From the NCBI RefSeq assembly GCF_902506265.1, contig NZ_LR733565.1, positions 1-40,162 of the forward strand: a stretch of DNA of 40,162 nucleotides, given 5' to 3'. A program made the position numbers and the translations under genes. Positions 16,938 through 25,324 of the stretch are shown piece by piece. The notes below the pieces were generated by a model. It ran no database searches. It had not been told where the DNA came from and saw nothing but the letters and a program-made list of their open reading frames with translations. Origin of the DNA: Flavobacterium sp. 9AF. GTDB taxonomy: Bacteria > Bacteroidota > Bacteroidia > Flavobacteriales > Flavobacteriaceae. How positions within the stretch are numbered: position 1 is the first letter of the stretch; each line of letters begins with the position of its first letter.

Positions 16938-17030
16938 TTGGGTGTTCCCTTTCAGGTCGCGTCTTTCACTCTATCTTTTTTGTTTTAACAAACAAAAAAG
17001 GATGCCGTTACAACCGCTAACACAAACAAA
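16938..17030. repeat. Flavobacterial-type intergenic repeat with AT hairpin
   Basis: The sequence GGGTGTTCCCTTTCAGGTCG, then a hairpin (CTTTTTTGTTT 16975-16985, AAACAAAAAAG 16990-17000, loop TAAC), then GGATGCCGTTACAACCGCTAA, resembles a dispersed intergenic repeat I recall from Flavobacterium genomes. That family has a GGTCG-containing left part, a variable hairpin beginning ATCTTTT, and a GGAT..GC..C.AACC right part. It is locally more GC-rich than its surroundings. It may also end transcription of the DUF5686 gene. Confidence 0.45.
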
Positions 17031-17035
17031 ATAGC

Positions 17036-17641
17036 ATGAAAAAAGCCATTCCGTTATTACTGAAAAAAGATGCTGTTTTTCAAGAAATCCTAAATTTGTA
17101 TGGAGAACCTTATATAAGTACGAGACCAGAAGGGTTTGTGTCACTTTGTAAATTAATTATTGAACAGCAAGTGTCCTTAGCTTCAGCTAAAGCATGTTTT
17201 CTAAAATTGGAATCTTTCTTAGGAACTGTATCGCCAAATGCAATTCTCTTGGCTTCGGAAGACGATTTAAGAAATAACGGTTTGTCCAAACAAAAAACTA
17301 ATTATCTCAAAGCATTGGCAACTGCCGTTGTGGGAAAAGCATTGGATTTAGAAACCCTTTCCCAAAAAGAAGAAACCCAAATTAAAAAGGAACTAACAGC
17401 TGTAAAAGGAATTGGGAATTGGACCGCAGAAGTATATATGATGTTCTGTCTTCAAAAAGAAAATGTATTTCCTATAGGTGACATTGCTTTGCAAAATACG
17501 CTTAAAGAATTATATCCAGTAACATCTAAAGATGAAATGCTAACCTTAGCTAAAAAATGGGAACCACATACTTCTTTAGCGACTTATTTTTTTTGGCATT
17601 ATTACTTAAAAAAGCGCAATAGAGCACCTTTGGTTTATTAA
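17036..17641 (+). CDS. DNA-3-methyladenine glycosylase, AlkA-type HhH-GPD
   Basis: This base-excision repair glycosylase removes alkylated purines from DNA. The HhH-GPD fold is visible: LCKLIIEQQVSLASAKACFLKL (about 40-62) at the start, and the helix-hairpin-helix LTAVKGIGNWTAEVYMMFCL (about 121-140). Catalytic Asp follows in FPIGDIALQNTL, about residue 149. At 201 aa it lacks the N-terminal AlkA domain of the E. coli enzyme, as do many short bacterial homologues. No Fe-S cysteine cluster is present, so it is not of the Nth or MutY type. It stands alone after an intergenic repeat. Its stop is followed by a short palindrome, TTGTTAAATAACAA (17643-17656), possibly a weak terminator. Confidence 0.85.
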   Translation: MKKAIPLLLKKDAVFQEILNLYGEPYISTRPEGFVSLCKLIIEQQVSLASAKACFLKLESFLGTVSPNAILLASEDDLRNNGLSKQKTNYLKALATAVVGKALDLETLSQKEETQIKKELTAVKGIGNWTAEVYMMFCLQKENVFPIGDIALQNTLKELYPVTSKDEMLTLAKKWEPHTSLATYFFWHYYLKKRNRAPLVY

Positions 17642-17718
17642 ATTGTTAAATAACAATTATTTTACCTTTAGTTACAAAATAAATTAGGAATTCATTCTTT
17701 AAAAAAATCTAGAATGAT

Positions 17719-17726
17719 TACATTTG
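17719..17726 (+). promoter_or_regulatory. -7 element of the pyrophosphatase gene
   Basis: TACATTTG is an exact TAnnTTTG. Transcription would start near 17732, downstream of an in-frame ATG at 17714. That argues that the ATG at 17750 is the true start of the gene (leader of about 18 bases). Confidence 0.5.
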
Positions 17727-17749
17727 CACCCGCTTTAAAAATAAAAAAA

Positions 17750-18280
17750 ATGACAGCAGATAAAGTTACAACATTTGATGTATTGATAGAAATCCCAAGA
17801 GGAAGTAGAAACAAATACGAATATGATTTCGATTTAAAAAGAATGCGTTTTGACAGAATGTTATTTTCTTCTATGATGTATCCTGCAGATTACGGATTTA
17901 TTCCAGAAACTTTAGCTTTAGATGGAGATCCGTTAGACGTTTTAGTATTAGTAAACGAACCTACTTTTCCAGGTTGTGTTATGGAAGTAAAACCTATTGG
18001 AGTATTCCACATGGCTGATGATAAAGGACCAGATGAAAAAGTGATTTGTGTACCTGTTTCTGATCCCATTTGGAATAAATTAAATGATTTAAAAGATGTG
18101 AATCCACATTTAATAAAAGAAATCGAACACTTTTTCCAAGTGTACAAAGACTTAGAAAATAAAAAAGTAGATGTAGAAGGTTGGGGCGATGTAAATGAAG
18201 CCAAAGAAATTTTAGTAAAATGTACCAACCGTTTCAATGAATTAGAAAATAAACCAGAAGGATTATTTAGTATTAAATAA
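17750..18280 (+). CDS. ppa: Inorganic pyrophosphatase, soluble family I
   Basis: The enzyme hydrolyses pyrophosphate to phosphate in the cytosol and pulls biosynthetic reactions forward. The motifs are complete: IEIPRGSRNKYEYD near the N-terminus, YPADYGFIPET, the metal-binding signature DGDPLDVLVL, and MADDKGPDEKVICVP with further Asp ligands. The 176 aa from the ATG at 17750 match family I enzymes. A longer reading from 17714 adds 12 residues that overlap the promoter and are unlikely to be translated. A membrane pyrophosphatase gene lies 3.4 kb downstream; the two were probably neighbours before the large secreted-protein gene came between them. Confidence 0.95.
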   Translation: MTADKVTTFDVLIEIPRGSRNKYEYDFDLKRMRFDRMLFSSMMYPADYGFIPETLALDGDPLDVLVLVNEPTFPGCVMEVKPIGVFHMADDKGPDEKVICVPVSDPIWNKLNDLKDVNPHLIKEIEHFFQVYKDLENKKVDVEGWGDVNEAKEILVKCTNRFNELENKPEGLFSIK

Positions 18281-18288
18281 TAAATTTT

Positions 18289-18314
18289 GTCATTCTGAAC
18301 TTGTTTCAGAATCT
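18289..18314. repeat. REP-like hairpin, second copy
   Basis: GTCATTCTGAACTTGTTTCA continues as GAATCT. It forms the hairpin ATTCTGAA (18292-18299) / TTCAGAAT (18305-18312) with loop CTTGT. The same sequence with one compensated base-pair change is inside the element at 3031-3056. Confidence 0.6.
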
Positions 18315-18319
18315 CAATG

Positions 18320-18356
18320 AAAAAGGCAATATTAATTAGCAATATTGCCTTTTTTT
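18320..18356 (+). terminator. Rho-independent terminator of ppa
   Basis: GGCAATATT (18325-18333) pairs with AATATTGCC (18341-18349). The stem is preceded by A5 and followed by T7. Confidence 0.8.
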
Positions 18357-18421
18357 ATTCCTATTCATATACAAACTTCTGCATTTCGTACCAAAAAAAA
18401 AATAAGCATTTAGAATTGAAT

Positions 18422-18429
18422 TATATTTG
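18422..18429 (+). promoter_or_regulatory. -7 element of the LRR-RCC1 gene
   Basis: TATATTTG matches TAnnTTTG exactly and lies 24 bases before the ATG at 18454. No good TTG is found at -33. Confidence 0.45.
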
Positions 18430-18453
18430 CTTTTTAACCTAAATACTATTTAT

Positions 18454-21400
18454 ATGAAACAAAAATTACTTCTTTTTTTATTGAGTTTTTTTAGCTTTAC
18501 ATTTACCCATGCACAATCCTTTACTTACAACGGAATTAACTACAATGTAATAGATGCAGCCAACTTTTATGTAGAGGTAGATATTAACCCAGGGTTTTCT
18601 GGTGCTGCAAATATACCAAGTACTGTAGTGTATAATTCTAATAATTATACGGTTACAGCGATTGGTTCAAATGCTTTTTTAATTGTTATGGATTAACTTC
18701 GGTTACTATTCCTAATTCGGTTACAAGCATAGGAGAACTAGCTTTTTCTGCTTGTCCTGGATTAACCTCGGTTACTATTCCTAATTCGGTTACAAGTATA
18801 GGTGCAGGTGCTTTTTATCAATGTTCTGGATTAACTTCAATTGTCATTCCTAATTCGGTTACAAGTATAGAAAGTAATGCTTTTGCTCATTGTTCAGGGT
18901 TAACTTCGTTTACTCTGCCTAATTCTGTTACAACTATTGCTGATTATACTTTTTATAACTGTTCTAGTTTAGTTTCTATTACGATTCCAAATTCAGTTAC
19001 AAGTATTAGTTCAAATTCTTTTAATTATTGTTCTAGTTTAACATCTGTTGCGATTCCAAGTTCGGTTACAACTATTGGTTCATCTGCTTTTTATAATTGT
19101 TCTAGTTTAACTTCTATTACGATTCCTAATTCGGTTACAAGTATTGGTTCATTTGCTTTTTATAACTGTTCTAGTTTAGCTTCTATTGCAATCCCTAATT
19201 CGGTTACAAGTATTGGTTCATTTGCTTTTTATAACTGTTCTAGTTTAGCTTCTATTGCAATCCCTAATTCGATTACAAGTATTGATATAAGTACTTTTTA
19301 TGACTGTTTTAATCTAGCTTCTATTACTATTCCTAGCTCGGTTACAACTATTGGTTCAGCTGCTTTTTATAATTGTATAGGCTTAAATTCTGTAACTGTT
19401 GAATGGCAAAATCCTCTACCTATAAGTTCAGAAGTATTTCAAAATGTTAATATTAATTCAGCAACTTTAAATGTACCTATTGGAACTGAATCATTATATG
19501 AAGCTACTCCTGTTTGGACAGAATTTAACATTCCACTTGGTACTCCTCGTGGTTGCTGGGCAGAGACAAGTGTTGGTGGGCAACATACCCTTGCCATTGC
19601 ACAAGATGGTACCTTATGGGCATGGGGTGATAATTCTTATGGCCAATTGGGTAATAATTTAGCTACTGGTATTGTTACCAATCCATTACAAATTAGCAAT
19701 GAGCCCAATTGGGCATTTGTATCGGCAGGGGAATTTTACAGTTTAGCCATTAAAAAAAATGGTACTCTGTGGGTTTGGGGACGTAATACAAATGGTCAAT
19801 TAGGAAATGGTAATACTACTCAACAAAATGTGCCTGTTCAAATAGGTGTTGATACAGACTGGGTTGGTGTTTATGCTGGATTTAGTCATAGCATGGCTAG
19901 AAAAGCGAATAATACTTTGTGGGCATGGGGTCGTAACACAGATGGTCAATTAGGTATTAATTCAACAGCTGTTCAACAAACACCAACCCAAGTTGCTGGA
20001 GCTACCAACTGGCAAAAAGCTTCATTGGGAAGAAATCATACTGTTGCTTTAACAAATAATGGAGAGTTATGGGTTTGGGGAAGCAATACTTTTGGTCAAT
20101 TAGGTCTTGGTAATTACACGAATCAGCTTTCGCCTATACGTTTAGGTAACGAAACATGGAAAGCTGTAGAAGCGGGTGATTATCATGCTATTGCAATAAA
20201 AAGTAATAACGCTTTGTATTCTTGGGGTGATAATTTTTCTGGACAATTAGGCTTGGGAGATACAACAGAGCGAAATGCACCTGTACAAATAGGAACAGCT
20301 ACTGATTGGAAAACAATTGCAGCGGGATTATATAACGGTTATGCAGTAAAAAGCACAGGAACTTTGTGGGCTTGGGGTGATAACTATAAAGGTCAAATAG
20401 GTATTGGTAATTTCAATCAACAAAATAGTCCTATTCAAGTGGGTACAGCAACAGATTGGTATAGTGTTATAGCAGGAAATGAATCCGCTATAGCTCAAAA
20501 AACTACAGGGACATTCATGTCTTGGGGAGATAATCAATCTGGACAGTTAGGGAATGGAAGTACTTTACCAAACACTACAGGACAAAATACACCTGGTGTG
20601 ATGGGTTGCGCAGGAAACATTTTAGATTTTGATGGTGTCGATGATACTGTCGTAGTTACGAATAATGGTACAAATGTTTTAGGAGATAATACAGATAATG
20701 GTAGCTATACATTCGAAATGAAGGTAAAATTAAATGATGTAGCTTCTAACGAAATTTTAGGTAAAATGGAATATATTCCAACCTTTAAAGGATTTGGTAT
20801 TTATACAGATGCAAGCGGCTATTTAAATTTTGTACAAGCCTATGATAATACACTAAGTATAGCCACTAGTACTTCACCATTGGTAGCAGATACATGGTAT
20901 AGAATTGTGGCAACATTTGACTATACTAGCAAAACGCATAAATTATATATAGACGGAACACTTCATGATTCTAAAACGGAAACTGGAACTCCAAACTTCT
21001 CAACTATTAATACAGGTATAGGTTATTATGCTGGTGCTTCTGCTGGGCATTTTGATGGCCAAATTAACGATATTCGCGTTTGGAAAGTGGTAAGAACACC
21101 TCAAGAAGTAGCTTCTTATACAAGAAACAGTCAAGCAGTTAATAGTGGCTCAGATTTAATTGCACATTACAAATTTAATCAAGGGATTGCCAATGCTAAC
21201 AATGCGGGTTTAACAACTTTAGCGAATGAAGTAGTGGGTGGTCCAGTGGGAATATTACAAAACTTTACTTTAAATGGTTCTTCATCCAACTGGACACAAG
21301 ATGTTACAGCAAACGAAACTTTAGATTCTAATACTTTTGCTGTTGTGGAAGAAGTTTTAGTCTATCCAAATCCTTCTAATGGAATATTTAATATTTCTTT

Positions 21401-21572
21401 AAAGGAAGAGGCTTCAATTACAATTTTTGATGTACTTGGTAAGGAGATTTTCAAAGAAAAAGGAACTACAGGTGTTAATGTTGTTAATCTATCTAATTAT
21501 CGAACAGGTTTGTATCTTCTACAAATAACTACAGAAAGTGGTGCTATCATTAAAAAAATTATAAAAGAATAA
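18454..21572 (+). CDS. Secreted LRR-RCC1-LamG protein with T9SS sorting domain; needs one -1 frameshift at about 18681
   Basis: One gene in two frames. From ATG 18454 the frame encodes a signal peptide (about 1-20, ending THAQ) and the start of the repeat domain, then stops at 18694 after NAFLIVMD. The -1 frame is open without a stop from 18681 to 21572 and continues the same repeats. With the shift the product is about 1039 aa: 11 BspA-type leucine-rich repeats of 23 residues (AFYNCSSLTSITIPNSVTSIG type; about 72-325), seven RCC1-like repeats (about 368-717; LWAWGDNSYGQLG type), a LamG/concanavalin-like domain (about 722-920; DFDGVDD, then FDGQINDIRVW), and a C-terminal type A T9SS sorting domain (VYPNPSNGIFNIS..., about 967-1039). 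A secreted, cell-surface binding role is inferred. The break may be programmed, a one-base deletion (A of TTTTTATAAT), or an assembly error. Confidence 0.8.
18675..18681 (+). promoter_or_regulatory. Candidate -1 ribosomal slippery heptamer T TTT TTA
   Basis: In the start frame the codons read GCT TTT TTA, so bases 18675-18681 form X XXY YYZ = T TTT TTA, the heptamer used by HIV-1 gag-pol. A -1 slip makes the next codon AAT at 18681. This restores NAFLNCYGLTSVTIPNS, a normal repeat of the domain. No strong downstream structure is obvious by eye. Confidence 0.45.
19128..19265 (+). repeat. Perfect 69-bp tandem duplication within the LRR region
   Basis: Two identical 69-base units (19128-19196 and 19197-19265) each encode one 23-residue repeat. 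Neighbouring units are similar but diverged, so this pair is a recent duplication. Confidence 0.85.
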
Positions 21573-21591
21573 TTTTAATAATATATATCTT

Positions 21592-21632
21592 AAAAAAGGC
21601 AATTTTCTCTAGGAATATTGCCTTTTTTTTTT
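21592..21632 (+). terminator. Rho-independent terminator of the LRR-RCC1 gene
   Basis: GGCAAT (21598-21603) pairs with ATTGCC (21617-21622), with A6 before and about ten T after. It closely resembles the ppa terminator at 18320-18356. Confidence 0.8.
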
Positions 21633-21639
21633 ATTTTTG
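21632..21639 (+). promoter_or_regulatory. -7 element of the membrane pyrophosphatase gene
   Basis: TATTTTTG matches TAnnTTTG, directly after the preceding terminator and 47 bases before the start codon. No correctly spaced TTG is visible. Confidence 0.4.
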
Positions 21640-21685
21640 TTAAAGACCTTAAAGTAAGTTTAACTAAAACAACCAAAAAAACTGT

Positions 21686-24196
21686 ATGGATTCAATAATG
21701 ATTTATGTGCCTGTAATCATGGCATTATTAGGTTTAGCTTTTATGTTTTATAAAAGAGCCTGGGTTTTAAAACAAGATGCTGGAGATGGTAAAATGAAAG
21801 AAATCTCCGACTATATATATGAGGGAGCTTTGGCTTTCTTAAAAGCAGAATATAAATTATTAACTTTTTTTGTTATTGGTGCGAGTATCGCACTAGCAGC
21901 TATTTCTTTTATAGTGCCCACCACACACATACTTATTGTAGTGGCTTTTATTTTCGGAGCTATTTTTTCTGCTTTAGCAGGAAATATGGGGATGAAAATT
22001 GCAACAAAATCAAATGTTAGAACAACACAAGCAGCTAGAACCAGTTTGCCTCAAGCATTAAAAGTATCATTTGGAGGAGGAACAGTTATGGGACTTGGTG
22101 TGGCTGGTTTAGCAGTATTAGGATTAACTACCTTTTTTATCGTATTATATCAAATCTTCATGAATGGAGGTTGGACTTCAACAGAAGACATGACTATTGT
22201 TTTAGAAACTTTAGCAGGGTTTTCTCTTGGCGCAGAATCTATTGCACTTTTTGCACGTGTTGGTGGCGGAATTTATACAAAAGCTGCCGATGTGGGTGCT
22301 GATTTAGTGGGTAAAGTGGAAGCAGGTATTCCTGAAGATGATCCGCGTAATCCAGCAACAATTGCTGATAATGTGGGTGATAATGTAGGTGATGTAGCAG
22401 GTATGGGAGCGGATTTATTTGGTTCTTATGTGGCAACAGTACTAGCTGCTATGGTATTAGGTAATTATGTTATCAAAGATATGGGTGGTGCCATCCAAGA
22501 TGCTTTTGGAGGAATAGGACCTATTTTATTACCGATGGCCATTGCTGGATTTGGTATTTTGTTTTCAATTATAGGAACATTCTTAGTGAAAATTTCATCT
22601 GACAGTGCGAAAGAAGCACAAGTTCAAGGAGCATTAAATAAAGGAAATTGGATATCTATTGCATTAACTTTGGTTTCTTGTTACTTCTTAGTAAAATATA
22701 TGTTGCCAGAAACCATGAAAATGGAATTTTTTGGTGAAGGATTAAAAGAGATTTCCTCCATGCGTGTATTTTATACCACAATTGTGGGATTATTTGTAGG
22801 TGGTGTAATTTCATCAGTTACAGAATATTATACAGGATTAGGAACAAAACCAGTTTTAGCAATTGTTCAAAAATCTTCAACAGGTGCTGGAACTAATGTG
22901 ATTGCTGGTTTGGCAACAGGTATGATTTCTACTTTCCCAACGGTATTATTATTTGGTGGTGCTATTTGGGCATCTTATGCTTTAGCCGGTTTTTATGGAG
23001 TTGCTTTAGCAGCTTCTGCAATGATGGCAACAACTGCTATGCAATTAGCAATTGATGCATTTGGACCTATTGCTGATAATGCTGGTGGAATTGCAGAAAT
23101 GAGTGAATTACCAAAAGAAGTGCGTACCAGAACTGATATTTTAGATTCTGTTGGTAATACTACTGCAGCAACTGGAAAAGGATTTGCAATTGCTTCAGCA
23201 GCATTAACTTCTTTGGCTTTATTTGCAGCATATGTTACTTTTACTGGAATTGATGGAATCAATATCTTCAAAGCTCCTGTATTGGCTATGTTATTTGTAG
23301 GAGGAATGATTCCAGTTGTTTTCTCAGCATTAGCGATGAATTCGGTAGGTAAAGCAGCGATGGACATGGTTTATGAAGTACGTCGTCAATTTAAAGAGAT
23401 TGCAGGTATCATGGAGGGTACGGGTAAACCAGAATATGGTAAATGTGTGGAAATTTCTACAAAAGCGGCTTTACGTGAAATGATGTTACCAGGTATTTTA
23501 ACTATTGGTTTTCCAATAGCAATTGTATTATTAGGTAAATTAGTGTATGCAGATAACAATCAGTTAATTGCAGAAATGCTAGGAGGTTATATGGCTGGAG
23601 TTACCGTTTCTGGTGTGCTTTGGGCCGTTTTCCAAAACAACGCTGGTGGAGCTTGGGATAATGCAAAAAAATCTTTTGAAGCTGGTGTTGAAATTAATGG
23701 CGAAATGACATATAAAGGTTCTGATGCTCACAAAGCAGCAGTAACAGGAGATACAGTAGGGGATCCTTTCAAAGATACTTCTGGACCTTCGATGAATATT
23801 TTGATAAAATTAACATGTTTGATAGGTTTGGTTATTGCTCCCATTTTAGGAGGGCATTCTGCTAATTCTGAAATGACTATGGGTGCGTGTTGTCATAAAC
23901 ACGGTGCAATGGTGGAATGTACTTCAATGAGTGAGGCTGAATGCATTGAAAAAGGTTGTGTGAACCCTAATTGTAAAATGTTACAAGGTGAAGTGGTGCA
24001 CAGTCTAAATCATGATGACCATGCACATTCTGAAGTTCATAAAGAAGTACAAATTGAAAAAACAGTTGGAGAAAATGGAACTGTAAAAGCAGTTGTAAAA
24101 GTTATAGAAAAGCATGATGGAGAAGAAAAAGTTACTGAAAAAACTTTTGAAGGTACGGAAGCAGAAGTAACAGAGCAAATTAACATGTTGAAATAA
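21686..24196 (+). CDS. hppA: K+-dependent ion-translocating membrane pyrophosphatase with Cys/His-rich C-terminal extension
   Basis: This integral membrane enzyme couples pyrophosphate hydrolysis to Na+ and/or H+ export. About 16 hydrophobic helices are present. The catalytic loops include [20 protein letters not shown] (from about residue 192), [28 protein letters not shown], and near the end [10 protein letters not shown] plus [28 protein letters not shown] (about 489-499) has Ala where K+-independent enzymes have Lys, so it should need K+. Ion choice (Na+ or H+) cannot be read with certainty; Flavobacteriia enzymes are usually annotated Na+-translocating. Beyond the last helix (about 705-724) are some 110 extra residues. 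They comprise a Cys/His cluster (about 733-785: [37 protein letters not shown]) and a charged domain ending QINMLK. Both termini face outside in known structures, so this tail is probably periplasmic. Confidence 0.93.
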   Translation: MDSIMIYVPVIMALLGLAFMFYKRAWVLKQDAGDGKMKEISDYIYEGALAFLKAEYKLLTFFVIGASIALAAISFIVPTTHILIVVAFIFGAIFSALAGNMGMKIATKSNVRTTQAARTSLPQALKVSFGGGTVMGLGVAGLAVLGLTTFFIVLYQIFMNGGWTSTEDMTIVLETLAGFSLGAESIALFARVGGGIYTKAADVGADLVGKVEAGIPEDDPRNPATIADNVGDNVGDVAGMGADLFGSYVATVLAAMVLGNYVIKDMGGAIQDAFGGIGPILLPMAIAGFGILFSIIGTFLVKISSDSAKEAQVQGALNKGNWISIALTLVSCYFLVKYMLPETMKMEFFGEGLKEISSMRVFYTTIVGLFVGGVISSVTEYYTGLGTKPVLAIVQKSSTGAGTNVIAGLATGMISTFPTVLLFGGAIWASYALAGFYGVALAASAMMATTAMQLAIDAFGPIADNAGGIAEMSELPKEVRTRTDILDSVGNTTAATGKGFAIASAALTSLALFAAYVTFTGIDGINIFKAPVLAMLFVGGMIPVVFSALAMNSVGKAAMDMVYEVRRQFKEIAGIMEGTGKPEYGKCVEISTKAALREMMLPGILTIGFPIAIVLLGKLVYADNNQLIAEMLGGYMAGVTVSGVLWAVFQNNAGGAWDNAKKSFEAGVEINGEMTYKGSDAHKAAVTGDTVGDPFKDTSGPSMNILIKLTCLIGLVIAPILGGHSANSEMTMGACCHKHGAMVECTSMSEAECIEKGCVNPNCKMLQGEVVHSLNHDDHAHSEVHKEVQIEKTVGENGTVKAVVKVIEKHDGEEKVTEKTFEGTEAEVTEQINMLK

Positions 24197-24212
24197 AAAA
24201 TTAAAATAAGTC

Positions 24213-24256
24213 AAACAAAAATCTCTTTTAATGTATTTTAAAAGAGATTTTTTTGT
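24213..24256 (+). terminator. Rho-independent terminator of hppA
   Basis: ATCTCTTTTA (24221-24230) pairs perfectly with TAAAAGAGAT (24239-24248), flanked by A and T tracts. Confidence 0.85.
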
Positions 24257-24282
24257 TTCTAGTATTTGTTTCTATACATTTA
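24253..24282 (+). promoter_or_regulatory. Possible promoter of the glycosidase operon
   Basis: TTG at 24253-24255 followed after 19 bases by TACATTTA (24275-24282), one mismatch from TAnnTTTG. The leader would be about 32 bases. Confidence 0.3.
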
Positions 24283-24318
24283 TAACAGATAATATATTAT
24301 TAATTGATTTAAATTAAT

Positions 24319-25311
24319 ATGAAAAACAGAAGAGATTTTTTAAAAACAACAGCAGTAGCTTCTGTTGGATTGGCTTTACAGTCATTTAAAACGAATGAAG
24401 AGAATAGTGATAAAATAAATAGTGTAATAAATAAGCCTATAGTTTTATCAACTTGGAATTTTGGAATTCAAGCGAATGAAGAGGCTTGGAAAATTCTAAG
24501 TAACAAGGGAAGAGCTTTAGATGCGGTTGAAGCGGGTGTTAAAATTCCGGAAGGAGATCCGAACGAAAGAAGTGTTGGTTTTGGTGGCAGACCCGATAGA
24601 GACGGAAAAGTAACCTTAGATTCATGTATTATGGATGAGTTTTCAAATATTGGTTCGGTAGCTGCATTGGAATACATTAAACATCCTATTTCAGTTGCTA
24701 GAGCTGTTATGGAGAAAACACCTCATGTCATGTTAGTAGGAGATGGTGCTTTGCAGTTTGCCCTTTCTCAAGGGTTTCAGAAAGAAAATTTATTGGTTGA
24801 AGCTTCTGAAAAAGAATGGAAAGAATGGCTAAAAAAAAGTGATTATAAACCTATTGCTAATATTGAAAACCATGATACTATTGGTATGATTGCTTTAGAT
24901 AGTCATGGTAATCTTTCTGGAGCTTGTACTACTAGTGGAATGGCTTTTAAAATGCACGGAAGAGTAGGTGATTCTCCTATTATTGGTGCAGGATTATTTG
25001 TAGATAATGAAATTGGAGCTGCTACAGCTACAGGACATGGAGAAGAAGTTATTCGAATTGTAGGTTGTCATTTAGTAGTCGAATTAATGAGACAAGGGAA
25101 AACACCTCAAAAAGCTTGTGAAGAGGCAGTGTCACGAATTGTTAAACTAACAAATAACAGAAATAAAAACCTAAAAGACATCCAAGTAGGGTTTATTGCA
25201 CTTAATAAAAAAGGAGAGTATGGAGCTTATTGTATACAAAGTGGTTTTAATTATGCAGTAAAGGATAATTCTGGTAATAAATTAATTGATTCCGCTTACT
25301 TTTTGAAATAA
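24319..25311 (+). CDS. N4-(beta-N-acetylglucosaminyl)-L-asparaginase (glycosylasparaginase), Tat-exported
   Basis: This N-terminal-nucleophile hydrolase cleaves the GlcNAc-Asn bond, the last step of N-glycoprotein breakdown. The start carries a twin-arginine signal (NRRDFLKTTAVASVGLALQ), so it is folded before export. Family motifs follow: GRALDAVEAGVKIPEGDPNERSVGFGGRPDRDG, LDSCIMDE and VARAVMEKTPHVMLVGDGA. The self-cleavage site is NHDTIGMIALD, with Thr187 becoming the N-terminal nucleophile of the beta chain. Downstream GRVGDSPIIGAGLFVDNEIGAATATGHGEE lines the active site. Its 330 aa and motif layout are close to the well-studied enzyme of Elizabethkingia (Flavobacterium) meningosepticum. 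It is the first gene of a three-gene operon with cutC (13 bases) and a beta-mannosidase. Confidence 0.93.
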   Translation: MKNRRDFLKTTAVASVGLALQSFKTNEENSDKINSVINKPIVLSTWNFGIQANEEAWKILSNKGRALDAVEAGVKIPEGDPNERSVGFGGRPDRDGKVTLDSCIMDEFSNIGSVAALEYIKHPISVARAVMEKTPHVMLVGDGALQFALSQGFQKENLLVEASEKEWKEWLKKSDYKPIANIENHDTIGMIALDSHGNLSGACTTSGMAFKMHGRVGDSPIIGAGLFVDNEIGAATATGHGEEVIRIVGCHLVVELMRQGKTPQKACEEAVSRIVKLTNNRNKNLKDIQVGFIALNKKGEYGAYCIQSGFNYAVKDNSGNKLIDSAYFLK

Positions 25312-25324
25312 ATTAAACTGTAAA

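Noticed and set aside
18681..19400. Regular ~69-bp repeats considered as a CRISPR array or minisatellite
   Set aside because: They translate without stops into 23-residue leucine-rich repeats in frame with the downstream RCC1 part. Unit-to-unit differences are mostly synonymous or conservative, and there are no unique spacers.
22993..23367. Long open frame antisense to hppA
   Set aside because: It arises from Ala/Gly/Val codon patterns of the membrane protein. It has no promoter, and its hydrophobic product resembles no family.
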